From the NCBI RefSeq assembly GCF_040881935.1, contig NZ_JBBECH010000061.1, positions 26,739-90,738 on the forward strand: DNA of 64,000 nucleotides. The letters run 5' to 3'. Below the pieces are notes generated by a model, which did no database searches, was not told where the DNA came from, and was given only the letters and a program-made list of their open reading frames with translations. Of the stretch, positions 1 through 8,580 are shown one piece after another. A program made the translations under genes and the position numbers. Every line of letters begins with the position of its first letter. Positions within the stretch are counted from its first letter, which is position 1. This DNA comes from Saccharospirillum sp040881935. Its GTDB lineage: Bacteria; Pseudomonadota; Gammaproteobacteria; Pseudomonadales; Natronospirillaceae.

Positions 1-1
1 G

Positions 2-436
2 AGATTGAAAGAAGAGTTCGACCGCCACGGGGAGTTGCTTTTACTGATGCTTCGCTACACCCAGGCCTTGCTCACGCAAGTCTCACAGACTGCAGTTTGC
101 AACCGGAACCACCAGATCTACCAGCAGCTCTGCCGTTGGCTTCTCATTTCCATGGATCGTTTGGAAGATAACCACCTGACCATGACGCAGGAATTCATCG
201 CCAACATGCTTGGCGTTCGCCGCGAAGGTGTCACTGAGGCAGCGCTTAAGTTACAACGCCTGGGCGTGATTTCATATTCGCGAGGATTAATCAACGTGCT
301 TGACCGGCCGAAACTGGAAGAGCTGAGTTGTGAATGCTATAGCGTGGTTCGGGAGGAAACAGACCTGCTGCTTAATTATCTGCCGCAGCGGCAAGTGATT
401 AAGAAACCTGAATCCATCGCCATTGCGGTGCTTTGA
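2..436 (+). CDS. Crp/Fnr-family transcription regulator, C-terminal part (cut by window start)
   Basis: The reading frame is open to the left edge, so the first TTG (position 5) is probably internal and the N-terminal cyclic-nucleotide-binding-type domain lies outside the window. What remains is about 144 residues: a long helix (RYTQALLTQVSQTAVCNRNH) typical of the dimer/linker region, then a winged helix-turn-helix in which LTMTQEFIANMLGVRREGVT is the recognition unit. This layout matches Crp/Fnr-type regulators that keep the DNA-binding half but often lack the Fnr cysteines. The ligand and targets cannot be judged from this part. A strong hairpin follows the stop codon. Confidence 0.75.
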   Translation, partial: RLKEEFDRHGELLLLMLRYTQALLTQVSQTAVCNRNHQIYQQLCRWLLISMDRLEDNHLTMTQEFIANMLGVRREGVTEAALKLQRLGVISYSRGLINVLDRPKLEELSCECYSVVREETDLLLNYLPQRQVIKKPESIAIAVL

Positions 437-453
437 GTGAATCCACTGGGCAC

Positions 454-498
454 TCATCGCAGGCCATAGCCACAAACTGAGGCTATGGCCTGCGATGA
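454..498. terminator. Strong hairpin between convergent genes (possible bidirectional terminator)
   Basis: A perfect 17-bp inverted repeat (CATCGCAGGCCATAGCC at 455-471 and its complement at 481-497), extended by one T-A pair to 18 bp, encloses a 9-nt loop. It begins 18 nt after the stop codon of the Crp/Fnr-like gene and lies in front of the 3' end of the convergent small gene. No U-tract follows on either strand, so intrinsic termination is possible but not certain. An RNA-stabilising 3' structure is the alternative. Confidence 0.5.
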
Positions 499-550
499 AT
501 GTCCAGGTGGTTAGGGCTGGGTTGTTCGCTGCGTAAAGGGTCCCTTTTGC

Positions 551-850
551 TCATGAGTGCTTCCTGATGGCTGAGACCAGTTCGCTCTTAGACATATTGC
601 TTCGGCCACGAATATCCAACTCCTTAGCTCGGTTATAAAGCTCGTTTTTAGTACGTTCCTCAAGATTACTGTTGGGGTTTCCGGTGCCCTGTGTGGTTTT
701 ATTTGGGGTTCGTCCCTCCTGCCTGCGCTGCTTGTTAACGGTGGCTGCGGCTATCTCCTTGGCTTGCTCCTTATTTTTACCTCGCTGTTGCTGGGTTTGC
801 TTGATGTTCTCGTACTGTCTCTCGTCTTTGGAACTCCATGCTTTTGGCAT
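551..850 (-). CDS. Small basic protein with Rho-N/SAP-like C-terminus
   Basis: A 99-residue, highly charged protein. The N-terminal half (MPKAWSSKDERQYENIKQ, then KEIAAATVNKQRR and EGRTPNKTTQGTGNPN) is a conserved plasma of charged helices seen in small bacterial proteins often annotated as Rho-termination-factor-N-like or plasmid-stabilisation-like. The C-terminal part (TKNELYNRAKELDIRGRSNMSKSELVSAIRK) has the helix-extended-loop-helix pattern of Rho-N/SAP nucleic-acid-binding motifs. I chose ATG at 850 over the upstream GTG at 859 because AAGGAG (859-864 on the complement) lies 8 nt before the ATG and overlaps the GTG. Its function is unknown; nucleic-acid binding is an inference from the C-terminal motif. 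Confidence 0.7.
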   Translation of the reverse strand: MPKAWSSKDERQYENIKQTQQQRGKNKEQAKEIAAATVNKQRRQEGRTPNKTTQGTGNPNSNLEERTKNELYNRAKELDIRGRSNMSKSELVSAIRKHS

Positions 851-1033
851 TTTAAGCACTCCTTTTTTGCTTGTGGACTTTTAGTGTAGACTAAATAATA
901 GCCTCTACTACAAACCCTTCGTTGTCATTGCTACTGGCTCCAACCTGATGGCGTGTTAGCGTCTGCGGCTAGTGAAAACCTGCAAATACGACTAGAATCG
1001 CCGTCCATCGATCAACCAACCCGGTATTTTCCC

Positions 1034-1750
1034 ATGGGCAGAGCCTACCAGAACCGCAAAGAATCCATGGCCAAGACTTCGGATATGAAAGCCAAGGTCT
1101 ACAGCCGTTACAGCCGCGAAATCTACATGTGTGCCAAATCCGGAGGCAGTGAGCCGACCGGTAACCTGGCCCTGGCATCCCTGCTGGAGCGCGCCAAGAA
1201 AGACCAGGTGCCCGCTCATGTTATCGATAAGGCGATCACCAAAGCGGCCGGTGGTGGTGGAGAAGACTTTGCAGTGGCGCGTTACGAGGGCTTCGGGCCG
1301 GGTAATACTATGATCATTGTCGACTGCCTGACCGATAACCCGAACCGCACCTACGGCGATGTGCGCACCTGCTTTAACAAGGTGAAAGCCAAGCTGGGTG
1401 CCTCGGGCGCGGTCAGCCATCTGTTTGACCACGATGCTATCTTCAGTTTCTCCGGACTGGACGAAGAGGCTGTATTTGAAGCCCTGGCCGATGCGGATGT
1501 TGATGTCTCTGATATCGAGGCCGAAAACGACGTGGTTACCGTGTTTGCCCCCCACACCGAATACGCCAAGACTCGCGATGCCCTCAAAAGCGCCTTCGAC
1601 GGGATCGAGTTCGAAGTGGATGAAGTCCAGTTCGTGCCGCAAATGACCACGGCTATAGAAGGAGCCGACGTCGAACAGTTTGAGAAAATGCTCGATCTGT
1701 TGAATTTTCTGGACGACGTTCAACACGTTTACCATAACGCTGCATACTGA
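1034..1750 (+). CDS. yeeN: YebC/PmpR-family protein, YeeN-type paralogue
   Basis: A 238-residue protein of the YebC/TACO1 family, known as DNA-binding regulators or as ribosome-associated factors that relieve stalling. The start MGRAYQNRKESMAKTSDMKA, rather than MAGHSKWANIKHRK, marks the YeeN branch, and the length equals that of E. coli YeeN. Family hallmarks are IDKAITKAAGGG and YEGFGPG near residues 60-80. The frame is open upstream of ATG 1034 to about 953, but homology begins at this ATG. No clear Shine-Dalgarno sequence precedes it. It is a single gene between two intergenic regions. The gene name is a homology-based call. Confidence 0.85.
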   Translation: MGRAYQNRKESMAKTSDMKAKVYSRYSREIYMCAKSGGSEPTGNLALASLLERAKKDQVPAHVIDKAITKAAGGGGEDFAVARYEGFGPGNTMIIVDCLTDNPNRTYGDVRTCFNKVKAKLGASGAVSHLFDHDAIFSFSGLDEEAVFEALADADVDVSDIEAENDVVTVFAPHTEYAKTRDALKSAFDGIEFEVDEVQFVPQMTTAIEGADVEQFEKMLDLLNFLDDVQHVYHNAAY

Positions 1751-2042
1751 TCGAGAATGCTGCTTACGACCTTCTGAACCATCCTGGTCACTGGCTCGTG
1801 CCTGATAGGCAGCAGTGACCTCGGCTGTCTTTACAGCCAATTTTCAGTTATACTGCCGCTCGAAATTCAACGCATCAACACTAAATAGGTGCAGGCAGTT
1901 GGTATGAATAGACCTCTCTTATCCCCCTTTGTTGCTTCCCCGCCATAGCATTCTCCTCCCTTGCGTCCTACGCACGCGATAGCCTCATTCCTGACCTTAT
2001 GCACTGATATATCGGTCAGCGACTACTTTTCAAATTCAGCAA

Positions 2043-3218
2043 ATGGATACTCCATTGACGACTGTGAACGAATTTAATACGACTAAACCGGCCTTTTTTT
2101 CAGAAGACTCCAATTTACACCAATTTGTGCGCGATACGCTGGCGGAGGCCAATATCACCATTGGTGGAAATCAGCCATGGGACATTGCGTTCCAGGGCTT
2201 TGGCGTGCCAGAAAGCGCAATGTCACGCGGTAATTTGGGGTTGGGCGAAAGCTACATGGATGGGTTGTGGACAGCTAAGCATCTTGATGAATTTTTCTAT
2301 CACATTTTGAAAGCCCGACTGCATGAGAAGATTAAACCGTCTCGTGTTCTATTGCATTTTTTGAAAGCCAGGCTACTGAATCGTCAGACCAGTAAGCGGG
2401 CCTGGGAAGTAGGCGAACAGCATTACGATCTCGGTAACGAATTTTACGCGGCCATGCTCGATTCACGCATGACATACACTTGCGGTTACTGGAAAGAGGC
2501 CACAACGCTGGAGCAGGCACAGGAAGCTAAGCTCGATCTGATCTGTCGCAAGTTGCAACTGAAATCCGGTATGAAAGTGCTGGATATCGGTTGTGGTTGG
2601 GGCAGCTTCATGAGCTATGCCGCTGAACACTACGGGGTTGAAGCGACGGGCGTTACTATCTCGAAAGAACAGGCAGACTGGGCTAAAGAACGCTACCCGC
2701 ATTTGCCGCTCAATTTTCTGTTGCAAGACTATCGTGATGTGCAGGGCAGTTATGACCGCATTGTCAGCGTCGGTATGTTCGAACACGTTGGCCACAAGAA
2801 TTACCGGACGTTCATGGAAGTGGCCCACCGGTGCCTGGCAGATGGGGGGCTGTTTTTGTTACACACCATTGGCAAGAACGAAAAGTCGCCGGGAACGGAC
2901 CCCTGGATCGATAAATACATTTTCCCGAATGGTGAATTACCCTCAGTAGGCCAGCTAGGCGACGCGACCGAAGATCTGTTCATTGTCGAAGATTTGCACA
3001 ATTTCGGTGCTGATTACGATAAAACCCTCATGGCCTGGTACGCTAATTTCAAGGCGGCCTGGCCGCAGTTCGAAAACGAGCTGGGTGACCGTTTTTACCG
3101 CATGTGGGAGTACTATCTACTCTCTTGTGCCGGTGCCTTCCGTGCCCGCGACATCCAGTTATGGCAATGGGTTATGTCCAAAAACGGTGTTGAGGGTGTC
3201 TACCCCAGGGTTACCTGA
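2043..3218 (+). CDS. cfa: Cyclopropane-fatty-acyl-phospholipid synthase
   Basis: A 391-residue SAM-dependent enzyme that adds a methylene bridge to unsaturated acyl chains of membrane phospholipids, close in length to E. coli Cfa (382). The N-terminal lipid-binding part has GNLGLGESYMDGLW. The Rossmann methyltransferase has motif I VLDIGCGWGSFMSYAAE near residue 180 and GVTISKEQ after it, then SVGMFEHVGHKNY with the conserved Glu of the bicarbonate site. The gene stands alone and is followed by a hairpin. In enterobacteria cfa is stationary-phase induced, but I could not identify a promoter here. The region 1751-2042 in front of it holds no recognised gene. Confidence 0.95.
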   Translation: MDTPLTTVNEFNTTKPAFFSEDSNLHQFVRDTLAEANITIGGNQPWDIAFQGFGVPESAMSRGNLGLGESYMDGLWTAKHLDEFFYHILKARLHEKIKPSRVLLHFLKARLLNRQTSKRAWEVGEQHYDLGNEFYAAMLDSRMTYTCGYWKEATTLEQAQEAKLDLICRKLQLKSGMKVLDIGCGWGSFMSYAAEHYGVEATGVTISKEQADWAKERYPHLPLNFLLQDYRDVQGSYDRIVSVGMFEHVGHKNYRTFMEVAHRCLADGGLFLLHTIGKNEKSPGTDPWIDKYIFPNGELPSVGQLGDATEDLFIVEDLHNFGADYDKTLMAWYANFKAAWPQFENELGDRFYRMWEYYLLSCAGAFRARDIQLWQWVMSKNGVEGVYPRVT

Positions 3219-3225
3219 CCCGTTT

Positions 3226-3252
3226 AAGCCCGGTTTTCACCAGGCCGGGCTT
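3226..3252 (+). terminator. Hairpin after cfa
   Basis: AAGCCCGG (3226-3233) pairs with CCGGGCTT (3245-3252) across an 11-nt loop, 8 nt past the cfa stop. Only a weak T content follows, so it may be a weak terminator or a 3'-end stabiliser. Confidence 0.5.
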
Positions 3253-3313
3253 CAAAACACACGCCCATGTCATTAGAATGCCGCCTATTTTTTGAACAGA
3301 GTATTCCTGTCAT

Positions 3314-3844
3314 ATGAATCTGATCAGCAAAATGATCCATCCGGACCTGACCTCGACCGAGGGTAATGTCTTCAAGCGCCAGGCCGCGCGCGGTATTGTG
3401 CTGCGCGATGAGTCCATATTGTTGCTCTTTACCGAGCGCTACAACGATTTCAGCTTTCCCGGTGGCGGTGTCGATCCGGATGAAGACATCGTCGCGGCGC
3501 TGGCCCGTGAACTTAATGAAGAGACCGGGGCCCGGGATGTTCGGGTCAAACATCACTATGGCTACATAGAAGAGCTGCGCCCCTACTGGAAGCCGGAGTT
3601 CGATCTGATGCACATGACCTCGCATTTCTTCGTATGTGACATCGCACCTGAACTGGAAGCGGCAAAAATGGAACACTACGAGATCGACAACGGCATGAAG
3701 CCAGTGTGGGTCAAGCTGCACGATGCCTTGCGTCACAACCGGGAAGTGATGAAGCGTCAGGACAAGTCGATGGGCCAGTCGATCCAGCGCGAGACCTTTA
3801 TGCTGGACCGGGTCGCCACTGAATTTCTGGCCGTGGGTGCCTGA
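3314..3844 (+). CDS. NUDIX hydrolase
   Basis: A 176-residue NUDIX protein. The Nudix box is complete: GGGVDPDEDIVAALARELNE followed by ETGA fits GX5EX7REUXEEXGU, with RE and EE as metal ligands. An N-terminal strand (AARGIVLRDESILLLFTERY) and the C-terminal helices are as expected for the fold. The substrate, a nucleoside diphosphate linked to another group, cannot be told from sequence. It is followed after 44 nt by the helicase gene on the same strand and could share its transcript. Confidence 0.88.
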   Translation: MNLISKMIHPDLTSTEGNVFKRQAARGIVLRDESILLLFTERYNDFSFPGGGVDPDEDIVAALARELNEETGARDVRVKHHYGYIEELRPYWKPEFDLMHMTSHFFVCDIAPELEAAKMEHYEIDNGMKPVWVKLHDALRHNREVMKRQDKSMGQSIQRETFMLDRVATEFLAVGA

Positions 3845-3888
3845 GCCATCGGCGCACAGTGGTTACCGCAGATAGAAGAGTCTCTTTG

Positions 3889-5964
3889 ATGAACAGTCGA
3901 GCCAAGCCCGAAAGCCACGCGGAACAGGAAGAGCGGGAGTACCTCGATAGGGTACAGCAACGCTTGCAGCAGTCGATCGATCAGGCTGACGACCGGTTGA
4001 GTCAGTACGCCCGGGATATTCAGGAGCAGAAGGACTATCTGTGGAATAACCGGGATGAGATGGACCATGTTGAAAAGATCGCCGCACGCGACTCGATTCA
4101 GGTTGCGGTGTCTACTGGTGACAATCTTTTGGCCCGTCAGGAGCAGTACCGGAAACTGCAACAGTCGCCCTATTTTGGCCGCTTCGATTTCACCCGGGAT
4201 GGCGAGCAGGAAACCACGCCTGTCTACATCGGTGTTAAACATTTCTACGATGAGTTCGACCGGGTCAATCGGGTGTTTGACTGGCGAGCCCCGGTGGCCA
4301 CCCTGTTTTACGATTACGAGACCGGCCCGGTGCAATACGAGGCACCGGAAGGCGAGGTTACCGGCCAGGTTGACCTGAAACGCCAGTTCCGTATTAAAAA
4401 CGGTGACTTGCAACTGATGATCGAAAGTTCGGTCAATGTCATGGATGAAGTGCTGCAGGATGAACTCGGCCGCGCCTCGGACGATGGCATGAAGAACATC
4501 GTGGCGACCATTCAGCGCGACCAGAACGCGATTATTCGTAACGATCAGTCGAGCGTGCTGATCATTCAGGGCGTTGCCGGTTCTGGCAAAACATCCATCG
4601 CCCTGCACCGCATCGCCTATTTGCTCTACCGGCACAAAGACACTCTGTCATCGAAAGACATCCTGATCATCTCGCCCAACCAGGTGTTTGCCAGTTACAT
4701 TGCCAATGTGCTGCCTGAGCTGGGTGAGGAGTCCGTCAACGAAATGGGAATGGACGCGCTGGCCAATGAATTGCTGGAAGGGCAATATCGATTCCAGACG
4801 TTTTTTGAGCAAACCTCTGAGTTGCTCGATAAAAACGATGAGCAATTAAAAGAGCGAGTACGTTTTAAGTCGAGCCCCGAATTTCTTAAGGAACTGGGCC
4901 GTTACATCGCCCATGTCGAAAAGAATGCCTTTCAGGCAACCGATGTTTGGATTTCGCGGCGCCTGGTTCCCGCCTTTTTGCTTGAGGAAATTTACCGCAA
5001 GCACCGCTCCCTGAATTCGACTCAGCGCATCAACCAGGTTGTGAAGGAAGTGGAGGTCAAGGTGAGGATGCAGTACAGCTATGATTTTCGACTGGAAGAC
5101 CGGCAGGCGTTAAAAGCTGAACTGAAAGGCATGATTCGGAAGTCGAGCCTGCGTGAAACCTACAAGCAATTTTACACCTGGCTCGGCAAGCCCGAGCTGT
5201 TCCGCCAGGCAAAGGGTGGTCGGCTGGAATACGCCGATGTCTTCCCGCTTATTTACATGAAGATGAACCTGGAAACGGTGCCATTGTCGTATCGCAAGGT
5301 CAAACATCTGTTGATTGATGAAATGCAGGATTATTCGGCGGTTCAATATTCTGTCATTGCACGACTGTTCCCCTGCAAAAAAACCATACTGGGCGATGCC
5401 GCCCAATCGGTGAACCCCTATAGTTCATCGACCGGTGAAGCCATTCAGCACATCTTTGTGCAGGCAAAACTGGTGTCGCTGAATACAGCGTACCGATCGA
5501 GTTACGAAATTAGTCAGTTCTCGCAGCGTATTCTTCCCAACCCGGAGCTGAAGGCCATTGAGCGCCACGATGAAGAACCGAAGGTGGCTGCTTTTAAGAC
5601 CAAACCGCAGGAGCTGGCGTATATTGCTGAACAGGCGAAAGAGCTTGAGTCATCCGATCACAAAAGCCTGGGCATCATTTGCAAGACACAGAAGCAGGCT
5701 GAAAAACTTTATGCCAAGCTACAATACAGCGTGGAAACAGCGGTACTGTTGAACCATCAGAGTCAGGGATTCAATCCGGGCGTCATCGTGTGTACGGCCT
5801 ACATGGCCAAGGGGCTTGAGTTTGATCGGGTCATCGTACCGGAGGCTACCGACAAACTGTATCACACGGAGATGGACCGTCACCTGCTGTACGTGGCCTG
5901 CACCCGGGCCATGCATCGCCTGGCGCTAACCCATAGCGGTGAGGTGACGGCGCTGCTAAAGTAA
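3889..5964 (+). CDS. HelD-like superfamily 1 helicase/ATPase
   Basis: A 691-residue UvrD/Rep-like protein. A long N-terminal coiled coil (residues about 5-75, EREYLDRVQQRLQQSIDQ) precedes the ATPase core, as in HelD proteins that enter the RNA polymerase channels and recycle stalled polymerase. Walker A is GVAGSGKTS near residue 229, motif II LLIDEMQDYS near 475, motif III LGDAAQSVNP, and motifs V and VI are MAKGLEFDRVIVPEA and LLYVACTRAMHRLAL near 665. ATG 3889 is preferred over the upstream GTG at 3859 because it begins the conserved helix. The HelD assignment rests on domain order. A helicase IV-like role is the alternative. Confidence 0.8.
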   Translation: MNSRAKPESHAEQEEREYLDRVQQRLQQSIDQADDRLSQYARDIQEQKDYLWNNRDEMDHVEKIAARDSIQVAVSTGDNLLARQEQYRKLQQSPYFGRFDFTRDGEQETTPVYIGVKHFYDEFDRVNRVFDWRAPVATLFYDYETGPVQYEAPEGEVTGQVDLKRQFRIKNGDLQLMIESSVNVMDEVLQDELGRASDDGMKNIVATIQRDQNAIIRNDQSSVLIIQGVAGSGKTSIALHRIAYLLYRHKDTLSSKDILIISPNQVFASYIANVLPELGEESVNEMGMDALANELLEGQYRFQTFFEQTSELLDKNDEQLKERVRFKSSPEFLKELGRYIAHVEKNAFQATDVWISRRLVPAFLLEEIYRKHRSLNSTQRINQVVKEVEVKVRMQYSYDFRLEDRQALKAELKGMIRKSSLRETYKQFYTWLGKPELFRQAKGGRLEYADVFPLIYMKMNLETVPLSYRKVKHLLIDEMQDYSAVQYSVIARLFPCKKTILGDAAQSVNPYSSSTGEAIQHIFVQAKLVSLNTAYRSSYEISQFSQRILPNPELKAIERHDEEPKVAAFKTKPQELAYIAEQAKELESSDHKSLGIICKTQKQAEKLYAKLQYSVETAVLLNHQSQGFNPGVIVCTAYMAKGLEFDRVIVPEATDKLYHTEMDRHLLYVACTRAMHRLALTHSGEVTALLK

Positions 5965-6044
5965 AACCCGTTACCCGGAACAATGTCCCGTTAAGCCAAT
6001 AGATCGAATTCCGGAGTTCGGTTTGGTGTCGGTGGCATGGGCCC

Positions 6045-6157
6045 GCACCGGCTACCGGGTGTGCTCCTGTGGGGTCGGCGTAAATCCGTCCGTGGAGCCT
6101 AGGCCGCAGCATCCTTGCTGCGGACTCCCCCACAGGATCACACCCGGCAACCGCTGC
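6045..6157 (-). repeat. Palindromic GGA-hairpin element, copy A
   Basis: Core of 113 bp. Arms 6045-6074 and 6128-6157 form a 30-bp outer stem with four imperfect positions, over a 53-nt centre. Read on the minus strand, the centre holds hairpin 1 with loop motif CAAGGATG on a CCGCAGCA stem and hairpin 2 with CACGGACG on a UCC/GGA stem. Two of the four imperfect positions become G:U on the minus strand and none on the plus strand. It lies between the helicase gene and the kinase gene, both on the plus strand. Degenerate outer flanks containing GAATTC extend on both sides. Confidence 0.85.
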
Positions 6158-6217
6158 TTGTCTTGTCGTCGAATTCCTGAAATTTAATAACAAAACAATC
6201 ACTGGAAGGCGTTATCT

Positions 6218-6844
6218 ATGGCCAAGCACAGTCTGGAATCCCTGATCTCTGAACTACAAAAACGAGCTGAGCAACCTAAACGGACCCTGGTAGGCATTGT
6301 AGGAGCCCCTGGCGCGGGCAAGTCGACCCTGGTTGAACGTCTGCAGCAAGCCGTAGGCGAAGAGCGCTGCGCCGTGGTGCCGATGGATGGGTACCACCTC
6401 GACAATGCCATTCTCGACGCCAACGACTGGCGCATGGTAAAAGGCGCGCCCCATACCTTTGATGTTGCTGGGTTAGCCCTGAGCCTGAAACGACTGGCCG
6501 CTGCAGAGGAAGATCTGTATCTGCCGGTGTTTGACCGCGCCCTGGACCTGGCCCGCGCTGGGGCCCTGCGCGTAACGACGGCCCAGCGGCTGGTGTTGGT
6601 GGAAGGTAATTATCTGCTGTTGGATCAGGCACCCTGGAACGAACTGGCCAGTTTGTTTGATCTGAAGGTTTACCTCGACGTACCGATGGAAACTCTTGAG
6701 CAACGCCTGACACAACGCTGGCTGGACCATGGTTTCGATGCGGACATGGCCCACAAAAAAGTCAGTGGTAACGACCTGCCCAATGCTCGTCTGGTGGTGC
6801 AAAAGACCGTGAGGGATACTGAGACCGTACTACTGTCTTTGTAA
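6218..6844 (+). CDS. P-loop nucleoside/sugar kinase family protein (YggC/FrcK-like)
   Basis: A 208-residue kinase of the uridine kinase/pantothenate kinase-like P-loop superfamily. Walker A is GIVGAPGAGKSTLVERLQ at residues 27-44, followed by VPMDGYHLDN (substrate and Mg contact) and VEGNYLLLDQAPW. This set resembles E. coli YggC and rhizobial FrcK, a fructose kinase beside a sugar ABC transporter. GGAAGG lies 8 nt before the ATG. The sugar ABC genes downstream on the same strand make sugar phosphorylation plausible, but a 287-nt gap with a half copy of the palindromic element separates them. The substrate is not shown by the sequence. Confidence 0.75.
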   Translation: MAKHSLESLISELQKRAEQPKRTLVGIVGAPGAGKSTLVERLQQAVGEERCAVVPMDGYHLDNAILDANDWRMVKGAPHTFDVAGLALSLKRLAAAEEDLYLPVFDRALDLARAGALRVTTAQRLVLVEGNYLLLDQAPWNELASLFDLKVYLDVPMETLEQRLTQRWLDHGFDADMAHKKVSGNDLPNARLVVQKTVRDTETVLLSL

Positions 6845-6879
6845 AAATTTCTTGTTGTTACTGAATTTCGTATCCATCA

Positions 6880-6961
6880 GGTGGGTTGGATGTTGCGGTC
6901 TAGGCCCCATGGAAGGGTTAACGCCGACCCCGGATCAATACACCCGGTGCCTGTCACGGAC
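6880..6961 (+). repeat. Palindromic GGA-hairpin element, truncated copy B
   Basis: Only the 3' half is kept: the second part of hairpin 1 (TTGGATGTTGCGG), hairpin 2 with CATGGAAG on a CCC/GGG stem, the conserved ACGCCGACCCC segment and a right arm ending near CGGAC. The left arm is missing, so the outer stem cannot form. It most resembles copy C. The rest of the 6845-7131 gap shows no gene. Confidence 0.75.
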
Positions 6962-7131
6962 CAAAGGCAACAAAGCTAACCGAAGCGCCGAACCCAAAGG
7001 TTGTAATAATTGTAATGTGGTTGAAATTTGCCGTTCACGCTGGATAGGCACTGTAGCCCTGAACCTGCCCGCAACCTATTCCGGTGGCAGGCTATGTCGA
7101 ACCTGACCATTACAACAAGAGGGGTTTTACC

Positions 7132-8493
7132 ATGTCCAATTCCACCTTACGGCGGAGCATTGCCGGCCTGACGCTGGCCGGTGCTCTGGCTGGCGGTATC
7201 GCCAGTGCTGAAGAGACCACCATTCGCTGGGCACTGCATCCGGGTGAAGAAGCCGATGCCGTCGTCAATTATTTTGCACCCAAATATTATGAAGAAACCG
7301 GTATTCGGGTTATTGGCGAAATACTGCCACCCGATCAACTGCGTGACCGTATGTCTATTGAGGCCATTGGCGGCACGGGCCGCTGGGATCTGGGTTATCA
7401 CAGCCCGGGCTGGTTCGGCACCTTCGCCGACTATGTGGTCGATCTGACGCCTTACATTGAAAAATACGACTTCGATGTTTCCGCGTATCCGGACCTGGTC
7501 GTGGAATCGCACATGCGCAGTTCAGCGCGCCCGGGTGAGTACATTGCACTGCCGACCACACCGGCCGCCCCAATGCTGATTGCCCGTGAAGACTTCTTTA
7601 ACCATCCGGAAGAACAAGCCGCGTTTGAAGCCGAGTATGGCCGACCACTGGCCATTCCGGAAACCTTCGCAGAGTTGCGTGATGTTGCCGAGTTCTTTAC
7701 CCGTGATGCTGGCGAGACCGTTGCTGGCGAAACGCTTGAATCATCGCTGTATGGTTGGGCCGACGCACTGGGTTCAGGTAATGGCATTGCCCGAAGCTTT
7801 ATCGTGATGCTGTATTCAACAGGCTTACAGGGGTTCGACGAGAACTTCCAGACGGACCTCAACGACCCCATTTTGTTGGAAGTAACCGACTACTTTGTTG
7901 ATATCTCCAAAAACTACGCACCCCGTGAAGCTCAGAACTGGGCATTTCTGGAAGGTTTGAATTACTTCCGGGATGGTCGTTTGGCTATGGCGACCATGTG
8001 GCCTCAGGGTATTGCGACGGTCGAAGATCCAGCGGGTCAGGCTGCGGGTAAAGTGGCTTACACACCTTTACCGGAATGGGAAGGTAACCTTGTTGGCTAT
8101 GACCAGGGTGTACCCTTCCTGGGCGGTGGTGGCGTGCTGGTGTTCGACACCCCTCAGGCCGAAGAAGCGTTCAAGTTTCTAAAGTGGATGCTGCAGGACG
8201 AGGAAGTTGAGTGGGCCAGACAGAGCCTGCAGTTCTCCCGTTCCGCGCATTTCACCAATGAATCGCTGCGCACCATGAAACCCTATTTCGAAGACTTCCT
8301 GCCTGCCTACGAGCAAACGCTTGAAGCCGTCTTCGTTCGCCAGGGTATTCCCGAGTACGGCGCTGCCATGTGGCAGGGAACCGTAGACTATATCACCGAC
8401 GTTTTCTCCGGTGATCTGACCGCCGAACAGGCACAGGATCGTTGGGTTCGCAACATAGAACGCACCTTCCGCCGGGCCGGTTACATCGACTGA
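7132..8493 (+). CDS. Sugar ABC transporter substrate-binding protein (CUT1 type)
   Basis: A 453-residue exported protein of the MalE-like extracellular solute-binding family. The signal peptide runs from RRSIAGLTLAGALAGG to the cleavage site ASAEE near residue 23. The mature part begins IRWALHPGEEADAVVNYF and has the two-lobe pattern with conserved hydrophobic and aromatic patches (YGWADALGSGNG, MATMWPQG). ATG 7132 is taken because AGAGGGG sits about 7 nt upstream and the signal peptide starts there. It is the first gene of a transporter operon, and a terminator-like hairpin separates it from the permeases. The substrate, a sugar or polyol, is unknown. Confidence 0.88.
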   Translation: MSNSTLRRSIAGLTLAGALAGGIASAEETTIRWALHPGEEADAVVNYFAPKYYEETGIRVIGEILPPDQLRDRMSIEAIGGTGRWDLGYHSPGWFGTFADYVVDLTPYIEKYDFDVSAYPDLVVESHMRSSARPGEYIALPTTPAAPMLIAREDFFNHPEEQAAFEAEYGRPLAIPETFAELRDVAEFFTRDAGETVAGETLESSLYGWADALGSGNGIARSFIVMLYSTGLQGFDENFQTDLNDPILLEVTDYFVDISKNYAPREAQNWAFLEGLNYFRDGRLAMATMWPQGIATVEDPAGQAAGKVAYTPLPEWEGNLVGYDQGVPFLGGGGVLVFDTPQAEEAFKFLKWMLQDEEVEWARQSLQFSRSAHFTNESLRTMKPYFEDFLPAYEQTLEAVFVRQGIPEYGAAMWQGTVDYITDVFSGDLTAEQAQDRWVRNIERTFRRAGYID

Positions 8494-8514
8494 ACTTATC
8501 GGAACTGAACCTTT

Positions 8515-8539
8515 CGGGGCCTGCGGGCCCCGCTTTTTT
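8515..8539 (+). terminator. Intrinsic terminator/attenuator between binding protein and permease genes
   Basis: CGGGGCC (8515-8521) and GGCCCCG (8526-8532) form a perfect 7-bp stem with a TGCG loop, followed by C and six T. Position inside an operon between the binding-protein gene and the permease gene fits partial termination that keeps the binding protein in excess, which is common in ABC operons. Confidence 0.85.
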
Positions 8540-8580
8540 GACCGGCGTCGGCCGGCGATACCCTGTATTGGAGAAGACCG

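Noticed and set aside
992..1840. 282-codon open frame on the minus strand opposite the YeeN-type gene
   Set aside because: It mirrors the codon structure of a well-conserved gene, lacks a ribosome site and shows no recognisable domain.
1826..1854. Sigma-70 promoter for cfa (TTTACA and TATACT)
   Set aside because: The -10-like box is good, but the only -35-like box is 13 bp away, too close for a functional pair.
6852..7106. Open frames across the palindromic elements (also at 33549, 37136, 58435 and 60631) with a shared proline- and cysteine-rich peptide
   Set aside because: The shared peptide comes from translating the conserved element centre. No ribosome sites exist, and element variation follows RNA pairing rather than codon positions.
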